A stretch of DNA of 44,682 bases from Butyrivibrio sp. MC2013 (GTDB lineage: Bacteria; Bacillota; Clostridia; Lachnospirales; Lachnospiraceae), in the NCBI RefSeq assembly GCF_000424585.1, contig NZ_AUKE01000027.1, forward strand, positions 1 to 44,682. The letters run 5' to 3'. The notes under the pieces are model-generated. The model was not told where the DNA came from and did not search any database. It saw only the letters and a program-made list of their open reading frames with translations. Each line of letters opens with the position of its first letter. Within the stretch, counting starts at the first letter, position 1. A program made the translations under genes and the position numbers. Positions 8,565 through 17,250 of the stretch are shown here, one piece after another.

Positions 8565-8800
8565 TCCTCATATACAAAACTGTCAAAAGAGATCTTGCAC
8601 TCGCCGCATACTCTTGCAAAGATATTAACAGCTCTGTTCATGACATGAGTGATCTTATCTTCCTCAGCGCCTACGATAAGATAAGCTCTGTCATCAGCAT
8701 ATTCAGCAAATTCAGCACCTGTTACGTTCATTACTTCTTCAAGAGCCTTTGCTGCCTGCTCATCTGTAAACTGCTTGGATAACTTATATTTTCTCTTCAT
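8561..8800 (-). CDS. small protein of unknown function (79 residues)
   Basis: The start at 8800 is supported by AAAGGG seven to eight bases upstream; an upstream extension in the same frame lacks a ribosome site. The sequence runs MKRKYKLSKQFTDEQAAKAL to KISFDSFVYED. Its predicted alternation of strands and helices (strand, helix, two strands, helix, strand) would suit a small ferredoxin-like fold similar in outline to HMA domains. The metal-binding CxxC is absent (only CGEC near the end), so I do not call it a metallochaperone. A near-consensus promoter lies at 8897-8925. Confidence 0.7.
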   Translation of the reverse strand: MKRKYKLSKQFTDEQAAKALEEVMNVTGAEFAEYADDRAYLIVGAEEDKITHVMNRAVNIFARVCGECKISFDSFVYED

Positions 8801-8896
8801 ATTGTCCCTTTCATGCCGCATATTACGGGATGACAAAAGCTCTGTTCCCGCACCATTCCGACTCATAATAGATATGTTTGCTCAAAATCACAGTAT

Positions 8897-8925
8897 ATGA
8901 TACACAATAATGAAATATGTGTCAA
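8897..8925 (-). promoter_or_regulatory. promoter of the 79-residue protein gene
   Basis: On the minus strand TTGACA (8920-8925), a 17-nt spacer and TATCAT (8897-8902) are found about 95 nt before the start codon. The boxes are nearly the same as those of the ribU promoter. Confidence 0.75.
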
Positions 8926-8942
8926 AAGCATCCGCGAGTTTT

Positions 8943-10637
8943 TTATGACTCTTGTAACTCTTCCTTATCTTCTCTCTTTTCTTCTTCCTCTTCTTTTTCC
9001 AGCACCTTCTCAAGAGCCTTTTCCACAAGAGGATCAAAGTGACTGCCGGTCTCTTTTCTCATGATGTCCATAGCCTCCTCTTTGCTAAAAGCCCTCTTAT
9101 ATGGACGCACGCTGGTCAGGGCATCATATACATCAGCCACAGCCATGATCCTGGCAGATAGAGGTATCTCTTCTCCGGAGAGTCCCTGGGGATAGCCCGA
9201 GCCGTCCCACCATTCATGATGGCTGCCCGCCAGATCCGAAGCCAGCTCCAGATATACAGAATTGCCCACATTCCTGATAGCCCTGCCTATGATATCCTTG
9301 CCCGCTGCGGCATGGGTCTTCATGATGTCGAATTCCTCGGGAGTAAGCTTGCCCGGTTTATTCAGAATGGTATCAGATATCACGATCTTGCCCACATCAT
9401 GAAGGGGAGCAGCTATCTCGATCTCATTTATGTAGTCGTCCGTAATGGTATCAGTATAGATACCTTCATCTTTGAGCTCCATAGCTATACTCTTGACCAG
9501 TCCTGCAGTCCTGCCTACATGCTCTCCGGTGTCTCCATCCCTGCTCTCTATGATATCAGCCATGATATTGATGACCTGGGTCTGCATCCTGTGAAGCTCG
9601 CTGGCATGAGCATGGGAATTGCGGATATACTCGCTAATATCGGCTATAGTCTTGGCTACCGATTCATAGAGATCCTCCAGCTCATCTCCGGTCTTGATAG
9701 AGAGCTTTGTGAATTTATTGCTGTAGGCATACCTCTCCTCATCACCTATGGAAGAGTACTCCCTGACTTCGCTGGTGATCCTGCTTAGGGGATCAAGTAT
9801 CACCGCATTGATATAGCGGATGGATATAGCCGCGATGAAGAGCTGCAGCCCCAGTATGGCAGCAAATACTCTGCTGCTGAACATGATATAGTTCATGGCA
9901 GCATCAGTGACACTGAGCCTGCCAAAAGCAGCGCTGTCCAGACTCAGCTCATAGAAGGTATAAAAGGACAAAAGAAAAATGACCAATGAGGAGAAGGTGC
10001 CAGAACCTACGATAAAGGCTGTCAGCTTATCAGACAGCACCGATCCCGGACCACTCCTTTTGAACTTTAGCTTATTATTTATCAGATCAGAGAAAGTCAG
10101 CAGAAGAGCATACGCTGCCAACAGACAGATCAGTTTATCCGCATATTCAATGAAAATATTGATCACAAACCTGGTAAGAAAGACATTGCCAAGTACAATA
10201 CCGCGGGCTGACAACCACTTTACAATATCTCCCACCACACCATAATCGGGATCAAAGCCGTTGAGAGCCATTGCCCATATCTCACTAAAGAGTCCAGTGA
10301 CAAGTGCCACAGGCACCAGAACATTTGGCAGATATTTAATGTTTTTGAAGTATCCTTTCTTGGCAGTCCTTCCGCATACAAAGGCCACCCAAAGACTAAA
10401 TACACAGTAATACAGCCACAAGGGCTCTTCCAGGCAATAGATGACATTAAATACATAGCCCGCCACCATGCCCGGCAGCTCGCCAGCAATGACAGCTACC
10501 AGTATCGTACCTATGGTATCCAAGAAGAGAGGCAAGCCTGTGAGAAAAGCCAGCTCGGCCCCCAGGTAATTGATGATCACACCGCAGGCTACCAGCAGTA
10601 TGATCCTCATGTGATCAACATAGCGTTCTTTCATCAT
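8943..10637 (-). CDS. membrane protein with C-terminal HD-GYP phosphodiesterase domain
   Basis: The first half (about residues 1-290) is a multi-helix membrane region with two groups of hydrophobic segments. A HAMP-like/helical linker follows at about 290-345, then an HD-GYP domain from about 350 to 540. The HD pair is LHDVGKI, the extended signature is HHEWWDGSGYPQGLSG, and AVADVYDALTSVRPYK follows. These are the residues used by active cyclic-di-GMP phosphodiesterases. The protein should sense something at or outside the membrane and break down c-di-GMP or a related dinucleotide. The tail is an acidic/basic repeat (EKEEEEEKREDKEE). It is the last gene after thyA and folA, with no sign of functional linkage. 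Confidence 0.9.
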   Translation of the reverse strand: MMKERYVDHMRIILLVACGVIINYLGAELAFLTGLPLFLDTIGTILVAVIAGELPGMVAGYVFNVIYCLEEPLWLYYCVFSLWVAFVCGRTAKKGYFKNIKYLPNVLVPVALVTGLFSEIWAMALNGFDPDYGVVGDIVKWLSARGIVLGNVFLTRFVINIFIEYADKLICLLAAYALLLTFSDLINNKLKFKRSGPGSVLSDKLTAFIVGSGTFSSLVIFLLSFYTFYELSLDSAAFGRLSVTDAAMNYIMFSSRVFAAILGLQLFIAAISIRYINAVILDPLSRITSEVREYSSIGDEERYAYSNKFTKLSIKTGDELEDLYESVAKTIADISEYIRNSHAHASELHRMQTQVINIMADIIESRDGDTGEHVGRTAGLVKSIAMELKDEGIYTDTITDDYINEIEIAAPLHDVGKIVISDTILNKPGKLTPEEFDIMKTHAAAGKDIIGRAIRNVGNSVYLELASDLAGSHHEWWDGSGYPQGLSGEEIPLSARIMAVADVYDALTSVRPYKRAFSKEEAMDIMRKETGSHFDPLVEKALEKVLEKEEEEEKREDKEELQES

Positions 10638-10695
10638 AATGATTATCCATCCTCGCCTGAACCCTTGAGGCTGCAGGACTATGACCGGTATCCGA

Positions 10696-11202
10696 TCAGT
10701 TCACTCTGACCCAACGCTGGAAAGTGTAGCAGTTGTCAAAATAATACTGCTCTTCGCTTTCCTCAGCCATCATCCACTCAGGATCCTCTTCCAGATTCGG
10801 GAAAAAAGCGTCTGCCTCATATTCCCTGTCTACTCTTGTGATAATACAGGTATCTACATAAGGCAGCATCTGTCTGTATATCATCTCTCCGCCTATTACA
10901 TATATATCATTAGTGTCAAATGCAGATGCCTTTTCAATGGCATCTTCTATACTTGAAGCCATGATCGCTTCTGCAGTCTCGGTGCTCCTTACCTTAAAGT
11001 CAGGATTTCTGGACAATATGATATTAGTCCTTCCTGCCAGAGGCAGACCTCCGGGAAAAGTAGCCAGGGTCTTCCTGCCCAGGATCACCACCTTGTCCTT
11101 GGTCTCATTTCTGAACATCTTATGATCAGCGGGTATAGTCACCAGGAGCTGTCCCTTGTTGCCTATTGCCCAGTTATTGTCGGTCAGTACTATTGCTTTC
11201 AA
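10696..11202 (-). CDS. folA: dihydrofolate reductase
   Basis: The enzyme reduces dihydrofolate to tetrahydrofolate with NADPH, replacing the folate oxidised by thymidylate synthase, which is encoded 90 nt upstream. Its 168 residues include NNWAIGNKGQLL, the cofactor segment VVILGRKTLATFPGGLPL, and IYVIGGEMIYRQMLPYVD. The catalytic acid is D26 (IPADHKMF region). The start codon is TTG, preceded by a very strong GGGGAGGA. The thyA-folA order is the common clostridial pairing. Confidence 0.95.
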   Translation of the reverse strand: MKAIVLTDNNWAIGNKGQLLVTIPADHKMFRNETKDKVVILGRKTLATFPGGLPLAGRTNIILSRNPDFKVRSTETAEAIMASSIEDAIEKASAFDTNDIYVIGGEMIYRQMLPYVDTCIITRVDREYEADAFFPNLEEDPEWMMAEESEEQYYFDNCYTFQRWVRVN

Positions 11203-11292
11203 ACTTTTTTCTCCTCCCCTTTTTAGTTTTAGTTCTTATATCAGATATCTGTGATGCCGGCACAGTCATTTGGCAGACAAATGCACCAGCCA

Positions 11293-12330
11293 TCATACAG
11301 CTATAGGTATATCCTTTATCTGCTCTCCTGCCACTTCGTAACCCTCTACCGATACATCCGCACTGGTAAAGTCATAAAAATCCTTTATATCAGGATTCAG
11401 ATGAAAAGCAGGCGCAGGAAGCGGCGTCCTGCCCATAAGCTCTTTGATAGCATCCACATGTCGGTCATATACATGGCAATCCGCAATGACATGCAGGAGC
11501 TTACCCACATGCATGTCGCAAACCTGGGCCAGCATGTGGACCAGGACAGAGTATTGTACTATATTCCAGTTATTGGCTGCCAGCATGTCCTGAGACCTCT
11601 GGTTGAGCACTGCATTTAGTGTCAGCTTGTCGTCCCCGGGAGTCTTCACCACATTGTAGGTCATGCTGTAAGCGCAGGGCTCCAGATGCATATCCTTCAG
11701 CTCCGCCACATTCCAGGTGGTGGTCATGATCCTTCTGCTGAAAGGATTGATCTTCAGGTCATAGATGACCTTGTTCATCTGGTCCATGAGAGCTGTCTTG
11801 TCAGCCTTGTTATAGATTATATCGGGTGTTCCTATCCTTTCATAAGCATCTGTGCCGCTTTTATATCTTTCCTCCAAGGGAGCTGCTCCGGGGCCCGGCA
11901 CATAGCTGTATTCTATGGTATCTTCCTTAGCCTCTTTTTTCCAGCCGGGAAATGCCTTGTCCAGTCCCTCTTCGCTCACTCCCTTATAGAGATATTTCTC
12001 AGCGATCTGATAACCGTAGGCCTTGCCGATACTGCCGCTCTCATCTGCCCACTCATCCCAGACATGACTCTTTAGATTGCCGGTATTGGAAGATTTCTTC
12101 TGGTATATCCACAGCATCTCGTCTGTAGCACTCTTAAGTGCAGTCTTCCTAAGAGTCATGATGGGAAATTCTTTTGCCAGGTCATAGGTATGAGCCTGCC
12201 CGAATATCCTGATGGTATAAGCAGGACTTCCGTCAGGCCATTTGGCTCTTACAGCTTCTCCCTGAGTATCTGTTCCATTCTCCAGTATATCTCTGCACAT
12301 CTCTATAAAAATCTCGTCTGCTTTTGACAT
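11293..12330 (-). CDS. thyA: thymidylate synthase (ThyA type)
   Basis: ThyA makes dTMP from dUMP with methylenetetrahydrofolate. The protein has 345 residues, longer than the E. coli enzyme of about 264. The extra length lies mainly in an insert of around 60 residues near 115-175 (including KKEAKEDTIEYSYVPGPG). The phosphate-binding region NPFSRRIMTTTWN (195-207), the catalytic Cys219 in LEPCAYS and QRSQDMLAANNWNIVQYS are intact. It has a strong GGAGGA site and is upstream of folA. Confidence 0.95.
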   Translation of the reverse strand: MSKADEIFIEMCRDILENGTDTQGEAVRAKWPDGSPAYTIRIFGQAHTYDLAKEFPIMTLRKTALKSATDEMLWIYQKKSSNTGNLKSHVWDEWADESGSIGKAYGYQIAEKYLYKGVSEEGLDKAFPGWKKEAKEDTIEYSYVPGPGAAPLEERYKSGTDAYERIGTPDIIYNKADKTALMDQMNKVIYDLKINPFSRRIMTTTWNVAELKDMHLEPCAYSMTYNVVKTPGDDKLTLNAVLNQRSQDMLAANNWNIVQYSVLVHMLAQVCDMHVGKLLHVIADCHVYDRHVDAIKELMGRTPLPAPAFHLNPDIKDFYDFTSADVSVEGYEVAGEQIKDIPIAV

Positions 12331-12399
12331 ATCTCTCCTCCCCGCCTTTTATTCTACTTACTTCTGATCATAATACAGCCTGCTCTCTGCAGACCCGGC

Positions 12400-14004
12400 T
12401 CATCTGTCATACTTATCACACAGTGAATTGATCTGATCTGCAAATTTGGCCTTGTCCTTGTTGCTCAGGCCGCTGACCTTCTGAATCACAGCTACCAGCC
12501 TGTTGCCGGCATTGATCAGCCTCTGGTATACATCAGATACCACATCTGCTGTCTTCTTCTGCACCATGACAGGCACGCCCTCTTTGATAAACTGGCCTGA
12601 TACAAGGTCAAACTCCGTCCCACTGTAGGGCGCATAGGTATCATAGCCCAGCTCTTCATGGACATAGGCTGCAAAAGAGCTGGTCACGGAATCTTCGCCG
12701 TGTACTATGAATATCTTCCTGGGCTTTTGCCTGGTAAATCCCTTTAGCCAGTTCATGAGGCCGTCCCTGTCTGCGTGGCCGGAGAGTCCCTCTATCTTGG
12801 CTATCTCTGCTTTGACATCGATCTCTTCGCCAAAGAGCTTCACGCTGGTCGCTCCCTCTATTATAGCTCTGCCCAGAGTGCCCACTGCCTGATATCCTAC
12901 GAAGAGTATGGTAGAGTCTTCTCTCCAGAGATTATGCTTGAGATGGTGCCTGATCCTGCCTGCCTCGCACATACCCGAGGCTGATATGATGACCTTGGGT
13001 GCCTCATCAAAATTGATAGCTACAGATTCCTCCTGAGTAATTGACAGCCTCAGCCCCGGAAAAGTAATGGGGTTGATACCATTTCTAACAAAGTCCAAAG
13101 CCTCTTCATCGTAGCAGGCATACTCATGGTCTGCAAATATATCTGTAGTGCTGACTGCCATAGGGCTGTCCACATATACTTCAAAATCATCCACCGCTGT
13201 CACCAGGTGCTGAGCCTTGATCTGGCGCAGGAAATACAGCATCTCCTGGGTCCTGCCCACTGCAAAGGAAGGAATGACCACATTGCCGCCCCTGGCAAAG
13301 GTCCTGTCCAGCACTTCAGTGAGCGCCCTGACATAATCAGGCCTCTCTGTGGAATGGAGCCTGTCACCATAGGTGGACTCCATGACTACATAATCTGCGC
13401 TGTCTGTGAGCTGGGGATCCCTGATCAGGGGCTGACGGGTATTGCCTATATCTCCGGAAAAGACTATTTTCCTCTTTTGTCCCTTCTCTGTGATCCAGAC
13501 TTCTATACTGGCAGAGCCAAGGAGGTGACCTATATCTGTAAAGCGAATAGATATGCCGTCGCAGATGTCATAGATCTTGCCATAATCACAAGGCTCAAAT
13601 CTGCCAAGTGCGCCTTCAGCATCCTCCATCACATAGAGGGGTTCCACTTGAGATACACTGGAGCTCCTCCTCCTCTTACGCTTGTACCAGTCTGCTTCCT
13701 GCATCTGTATGTGCGCGCAGTCCCTGAGCATGATTTCACAGAGATCGCAGGTAGCCTCTGTGGCATATATCTCTCCTCTAAAGCCCTTGGCATAGAGCTC
13801 AGGGAGCATTCCCGAATGATCCACATGGGCGTGGGTCAATAGCACATAGTCTATAAGTGCCGGTGCCACAGGCAGGGGCGCATTTTCAAAAATGTTCCGG
13901 CCCTGCTCCATACCATAATCGATGAGGATTGTCTTGCCTGCAGCCTGCAGACAATGGCAGCTCCCTGTAACCTCGTGATCCGCTCCTATAAATGTCAGTT
14001 TCAT
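12400..14004 (-). CDS. metallo-beta-lactamase/beta-CASP family ribonuclease-like hydrolase
   Basis: This protein of 534 residues belongs to the beta-CASP group of nucleic-acid hydrolases (CPSF73/YSH1-like). The metal site is LTHAHVDHSGMLPEL near residue 60. Further ligands are in GHLLGSAS, FSGDIGN and SGHADRDGL, and the beta-CASP part lies at about 245-370 with SASGMCEAGRIRHHL. The final KIFIVHGE is also conserved. A basic stretch, KRKRRRSSS, near residue 125 could touch RNA. An ATG at 14004, nine bases after AAAGGA, is chosen over two upstream in-frame ATGs. Its promoter overlaps that of tRNA-Gly. RNA processing is the likely role. Confidence 0.88.
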   Translation of the reverse strand: MKLTFIGADHEVTGSCHCLQAAGKTILIDYGMEQGRNIFENAPLPVAPALIDYVLLTHAHVDHSGMLPELYAKGFRGEIYATEATCDLCEIMLRDCAHIQMQEADWYKRKRRRSSSVSQVEPLYVMEDAEGALGRFEPCDYGKIYDICDGISIRFTDIGHLLGSASIEVWITEKGQKRKIVFSGDIGNTRQPLIRDPQLTDSADYVVMESTYGDRLHSTERPDYVRALTEVLDRTFARGGNVVIPSFAVGRTQEMLYFLRQIKAQHLVTAVDDFEVYVDSPMAVSTTDIFADHEYACYDEEALDFVRNGINPITFPGLRLSITQEESVAINFDEAPKVIISASGMCEAGRIRHHLKHNLWREDSTILFVGYQAVGTLGRAIIEGATSVKLFGEEIDVKAEIAKIEGLSGHADRDGLMNWLKGFTRQKPRKIFIVHGEDSVTSSFAAYVHEELGYDTYAPYSGTEFDLVSGQFIKEGVPVMVQKKTADVVSDVYQRLINAGNRLVAVIQKVSGLSNKDKAKFADQINSLCDKYDR

Positions 14005-14129
14005 AGTCATGAATCCTTTCATGTATCAGTCATTTTCATATGATCAGTGCATGTGAATCTTAGTTATCAGACAGCTGATCATATTCACCACTATATCTCC
14101 ATGATATCACAGAGCCGCCTCATAAGTTT

Positions 14130-14158
14130 ATAAGATTTTTTTAAAAAAGTGTTGACAA
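14130..14158 (-). promoter_or_regulatory. possible promoter of the beta-CASP hydrolase gene
   Basis: On the minus strand TTGTCA (14153-14158), a 17-nt spacer and TCTTAT (14130-14135) can be read. The -35 box lies almost exactly on the -35 box of the divergent tRNA-Gly promoter, because TTGACAA reads as TTGTCAA on the other strand. The -10 box is weak. Confidence 0.45.
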
Positions 14159-14180
14159 AGTCATCACGGCAGTGTAAATT
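14152..14180 (+). promoter_or_regulatory. tRNA-Gly promoter
   Basis: TTGACA (14152-14157), a 17-nt spacer and TAAATT (14175-14180) are placed 47 nt before the tRNA. A TTGCTTGT/ACAAGCAA hairpin (14186-14208) lies in the short leader. Confidence 0.75.
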
Positions 14181-14226
14181 ATATCTTGCTTGTTGATTCG
14201 ACAAGCAATTGAATATCTCTTTAAAT

Positions 14227-14299
14227 GCGATAGTAGCTTAGTTGGTAAAGCGCCACCTTGCCAAGGTGGAGACCGCGGGTTCGAGTCCCGTCTATCGCT
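14227..14299 (+). tRNA. tRNA-Gly (anticodon GCC)
   Basis: It is a standard 73-nt cloverleaf with acceptor stem GCGATAG/CTATCGC, D-arm GTAGCTTAGTTGGTAAAGC, anticodon loop CTTGCCAAG and TPsiC arm GCGGGTTCGAGTCCCGT. No CCA is encoded. A T-run follows within a few bases (TTTTTATG). Confidence 0.97.
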
Positions 14300-14329
14300 C
14301 TTTTTATGCTCAAAAATCCATAAGAAAAG

Positions 14330-14357
14330 AGAGCTGTTACATCACTTGAACAGCTCT
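14330..14357. terminator. terminator hairpin between tRNA-Gly and the convergent zinc-ribbon gene
   Basis: AGAGCTGTT (14330-14338) pairs perfectly with AACAGCTCT (14349-14357). On the minus strand CTTTTCTT follows the stem, so it best serves the zinc-ribbon gene ending at 14366. On the plus strand it may also stop tRNA-Gly read-through. Confidence 0.65.
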
Positions 14358-14365
14358 TTGTCATT

Positions 14366-15556
14366 TCAGTCCTTCAATAGACCATTGATATCCAGATAGC
14401 CTGTGGAGAAATCCTTGGAAGGATCAGCTTCAAAGGTGAATCTGAAATTGAATTCCACCAGCTTCTTGTCAAAATCCTTGAACTTCTCATCCAGACTGTG
14501 CACCTTGTCGCTGAGCCAATAATCGGCCGGCATGTGGGTATTGGACATGACATAGGCACCGGACTCTTCACCATCTATCCTGCACTCACTGTCTTCTATA
14601 CACAGGCGCTCATCTGTCTTGTTGTGTACCAGGAATCTGTAACCGTTATTGTAGTCATTTTCATCTGACAGATAGATGTTGGCATAGATGTCAGCTCTGT
14701 CATTGGTGAATATGAGCTTGCAATTATCAAGGTCAGGCTCGAATACTGTGCTGCCGTTTCCCTTTATGACAAAAGGCTCCTCCACTTCATAGAGAGTATG
14801 ATAGGAATCATCTCTGATCTCCAGATCATCTATGACGATCTCAGATACGTCATCATCAGTCATTTCGCCCAGCTTCTCGTAGAAGGTCACTGTAGTACCC
14901 TTTTTGAAGAGCTCATAGCAGGAAATATATGAAGAACTCCTGCTCCTGCCATTCATGGAGCAGCTGGTAAAATGGAGCTTGAGATCCTGATCAGACTTGT
15001 TCTCAACCTGAATACCCAGCTTGCGATAGTCATACCAGGTGTTGTGGCTGTCAGCATAATAGCCTGTAAACTGCACCTTCATATATTCGTTGTCCAGGAT
15101 GATACCGTCATTTTCAAAGACAGTATCTGTCAGCTCATACTGATCATAATCATACACATTGACTTCTTCGTTCTGTGCATACTTGGAGCTGTAGCTGCGG
15201 CTTCTCCCATGAGTATTCTTTGAAGCAACTATCACCAGCGAAGATATCATTACCGTGAGGAAAGCCAGGGCTATAAGTGCATTGTTTGCGCCTTTCTTCT
15301 TTTCCTTTTTGACCGGAGCAGCAGCAGTGGTATTCCTGTTGTTATTACTGATAGGAGCTGTTCCGGGATAGACTTCATCCCGGTATTCTGACTCTTTCTT
15401 CCTATTCAGCCACTCCTTATCCTTGTCATAGGCTGCTCCGCAAGCGGGGCATACTCTTTCTTTTGCTGTATCTATTTTGGATCCGCAGTAATCACAGCTG
15501 ATCACTACGCCCTTTGACACCATCCTTGAAGGTCTATTGTTATTTGCGTTTCCCAT
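14366..15556 (-). CDS. zinc-ribbon single-pass membrane protein, function unknown
   Basis: This protein of 396 residues has an N-terminal double CxxC zinc ribbon (CDYCGSK about residue 21, CPACGAAY about residue 33). A low-complexity N/K-rich linker, a membrane helix at about 92-110 (ALIALAFLTVMISSLVIVAS) and an outside region of about 285 residues follow. The outside part seems to hold two similar beta-rich domains: NEYMKVQFTGYYAD with LGIQVENKSDQDLKLHF, and IYANIYLSDEN with YRFLVHNKTDERLCIED. Proteins of this design are common in Lachnospiraceae, usually without a known role. The start follows AGGAAAG. Confidence 0.85.
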   Translation of the reverse strand: MGNANNNRPSRMVSKGVVISCDYCGSKIDTAKERVCPACGAAYDKDKEWLNRKKESEYRDEVYPGTAPISNNNRNTTAAAPVKKEKKKGANNALIALAFLTVMISSLVIVASKNTHGRSRSYSSKYAQNEEVNVYDYDQYELTDTVFENDGIILDNEYMKVQFTGYYADSHNTWYDYRKLGIQVENKSDQDLKLHFTSCSMNGRSRSSSYISCYELFKKGTTVTFYEKLGEMTDDDVSEIVIDDLEIRDDSYHTLYEVEEPFVIKGNGSTVFEPDLDNCKLIFTNDRADIYANIYLSDENDYNNGYRFLVHNKTDERLCIEDSECRIDGEESGAYVMSNTHMPADYWLSDKVHSLDEKFKDFDKKLVEFNFRFTFEADPSKDFSTGYLDINGLLKD

Positions 15557-15675
15557 TTCTAACTATCTTTCCTAAATATGTATTATTTCAAATGGCCTAT
15601 TTGCATACATTCTATGATTATTCCAAGAATGTAATTAATGTTAATGTTGTTGATCAAATACCAAGATCAAATGCT

Positions 15676-16983
15676 TCATGGTCTCCAGAAAAGCCATATG
15701 AAGAGATATCCGCTGGTCACAGCTGTCAGTGTGAAGGGGATACCTATCTTAAAGAAATCCCTGAACCTGACTTCATAGCCCTCTTTCCTGAGCATACCTA
15801 CACCTGCGATATTGGCAGATGCACCAATAGGGCTAAGATTGCCGCCCAGTGTAGCTCCTACAAGGAGTCCAAAGTAGAGGAAGTAAGGCTCTACGCCCAG
15901 GGCCAGACTCACTGACCTCAGGATAGGAAGCATGGTAGCTACATAAGGGATATTATCAATAAATGCTGAGATAGCTACGGAGCCCCATACTACTATGGAA
16001 TAGAGCAGGAACATGTTGCTGCCTCCGGCATTTGAGATCAGCGCTGCCAGGTCATCGATGACGCCTACATTGCTGATACCTGCTATCACGCAAAAGAGTC
16101 CTGCCAGGAGGAACATGGTATCCCAGTCCAGAGCCTTAAGTGAATGCCACATACCATCTGTGGATTTCTGCTTTGCGATCTCCCATACTACAGTGAGTAT
16201 GCCACATACCATACATATGAGACCGTTGGTGACTTCAGGCTTGTAAGCTTCCGGTATAAATGAAGCTATGATCAGCAGTATCACATGTCCCACCATAGTA
16301 ATAGTAGGTACATAGTCTGTTACGCTTGTATGCTCATCGGAGCTGACAGGCTCTGTATCCTTTCTGAAGAGGAACATCATGATGGGCACTGTGAGCAGGG
16401 CTCCCAGCTCTACTGCAAAGAACATACCCGGTCTGCCATGCATCACAAAGAAATCATTGAAGTTCATATTGGCAGCGTCCCTTGCAGCCAGCATGATGGA
16501 AGTGGTATCACCCACCAGTGTGGCAGCGCCCTGCAGGTTAGAAGATACTGCGATACATATGATCATGGATACCGGTGATATCTTGAGCTTCTTGCAGATG
16601 GCAAGTCCCACAGGTGCTACCATAAGGACTGTAGCCACGTTATCAATAAAGGCTGATATGATTCCGGAGAAGAGAGACATGAACACCGTCACCCACATTA
16701 CATTGGGCGATAAGCGCAGCAGCCACTCAGCTATAAGGTTGGGCATCTTGGACTCTATAAAATAGTCTACGATGATCATGGTACCCCAGATCATCATCAG
16801 TACGTTCCAGTCAATAGCCCCGGGCACCATGGCAGCAGGAAGTATGTCAGGCCCAAACAGGGATATGATCACATAGATCAGTGCAGTACTACAGGCCACT
16901 ATCGCTCTTCTCTTGGGCAGCATGACCATAAGTACATACATCAGCACGAAGAGTGCTATTGCTATACCTTTTGCAGTTATCAT
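15676..16983 (-). CDS. ArsB/NhaD-type (ion transporter superfamily) membrane permease
   Basis: The protein of 435 residues is almost entirely hydrophobic, with roughly 11-12 helices. It shows the inverted-repeat signature of the ion transporter superfamily: SAFIDNVATVLMVAPVG in the first half and SAFIDNIPYVATMLPIL in the second, each followed by a glycine-rich loop (LQGAATLVGDTTS and TLGGNLSPIGASANIAG). Relatives move Na+/H+, arsenite or dicarboxylates, so the ion is not given by the sequence. A candidate Mn2+-sensing riboswitch with its own terminator precedes the gene and suggests a metal-related export role. GGAGGA supports the start. Confidence 0.88.
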   Translation of the reverse strand: MITAKGIAIALFVLMYVLMVMLPKRRAIVACSTALIYVIISLFGPDILPAAMVPGAIDWNVLMMIWGTMIIVDYFIESKMPNLIAEWLLRLSPNVMWVTVFMSLFSGIISAFIDNVATVLMVAPVGLAICKKLKISPVSMIICIAVSSNLQGAATLVGDTTSIMLAARDAANMNFNDFFVMHGRPGMFFAVELGALLTVPIMMFLFRKDTEPVSSDEHTSVTDYVPTITMVGHVILLIIASFIPEAYKPEVTNGLICMVCGILTVVWEIAKQKSTDGMWHSLKALDWDTMFLLAGLFCVIAGISNVGVIDDLAALISNAGGSNMFLLYSIVVWGSVAISAFIDNIPYVATMLPILRSVSLALGVEPYFLYFGLLVGATLGGNLSPIGASANIAGVGMLRKEGYEVRFRDFFKIGIPFTLTAVTSGYLFIWLFWRP

Positions 16984-17070
16984 CTTTTTCCTCCAAATGT
17001 TATGATGCGAGTATCCAAAATATCTTTTGTACTTACATCATGATATGAATGATCCGGCGAAGCTTGGCAT

Positions 17071-17116
17071 AAAAAAAGACCCTCGCCATGCACAATAAAT
17101 ACATGGTAAAAGTCTT
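17071..17116 (-). terminator. intrinsic terminator within the riboswitch expression platform
   Basis: On the minus strand AAGAC...CCATG pairs with CATGG...GTCTT as a long hairpin of about 15 pairs, including several G-U pairs, followed by seven T residues. It immediately precedes the transporter leader. Confidence 0.8.
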
Positions 17117-17214
17117 GCTCTCATAAACATTATCCGGATCCGGACAGCCCAAAGCCGTCGTGTTGACGAATCCGAAAGTCGAGATAAAAACATCGACCGG
17201 CTACTCCCTTTTAC
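17071..17214 (-). promoter_or_regulatory. candidate yybP-ykoY (Mn2+) riboswitch
   Basis: The reverse complement starts AAAAGGGAGTAGCCGG, forms a stem GTCGA/TCGAC closed by CCG/CGG, and has a GTCAACA block. It ends with GAGCAAGAC, leading into a terminator stem. GGGAGTAGC, GTCAACA and GCAAGAC are the blocks I know from yybP-ykoY RNAs, which bind Mn2+ and control metal exporters. The assignment is from memory of the consensus. Another cation riboswitch class (for example Na+ or Li+) is possible given the transporter family downstream. Confidence 0.7.
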
Positions 17215-17221
17215 TCAGTAT

Positions 17222-17250
17222 ATAATAATCGATTTTTTATAATATCGCAA
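17222..17250 (-). promoter_or_regulatory. promoter for the riboswitch/transporter transcript
   Basis: On the minus strand TTGCGA (17245-17250), a 17-nt spacer and TATTAT (17222-17227) lie just before the riboswitch. Confidence 0.6.

Noticed and set aside
8561..8800. Heavy-metal chaperone (HMA) identity of the 79-residue protein
   Set aside because: The predicted strand-helix order is compatible, but the N-terminal metal-binding CxxC is missing.
14227..14299. tRNA-Gly as integration site of the island
   Set aside because: The island starts about 11 kb further right and no integrase or repeated tRNA 3' end was found near the tRNA.
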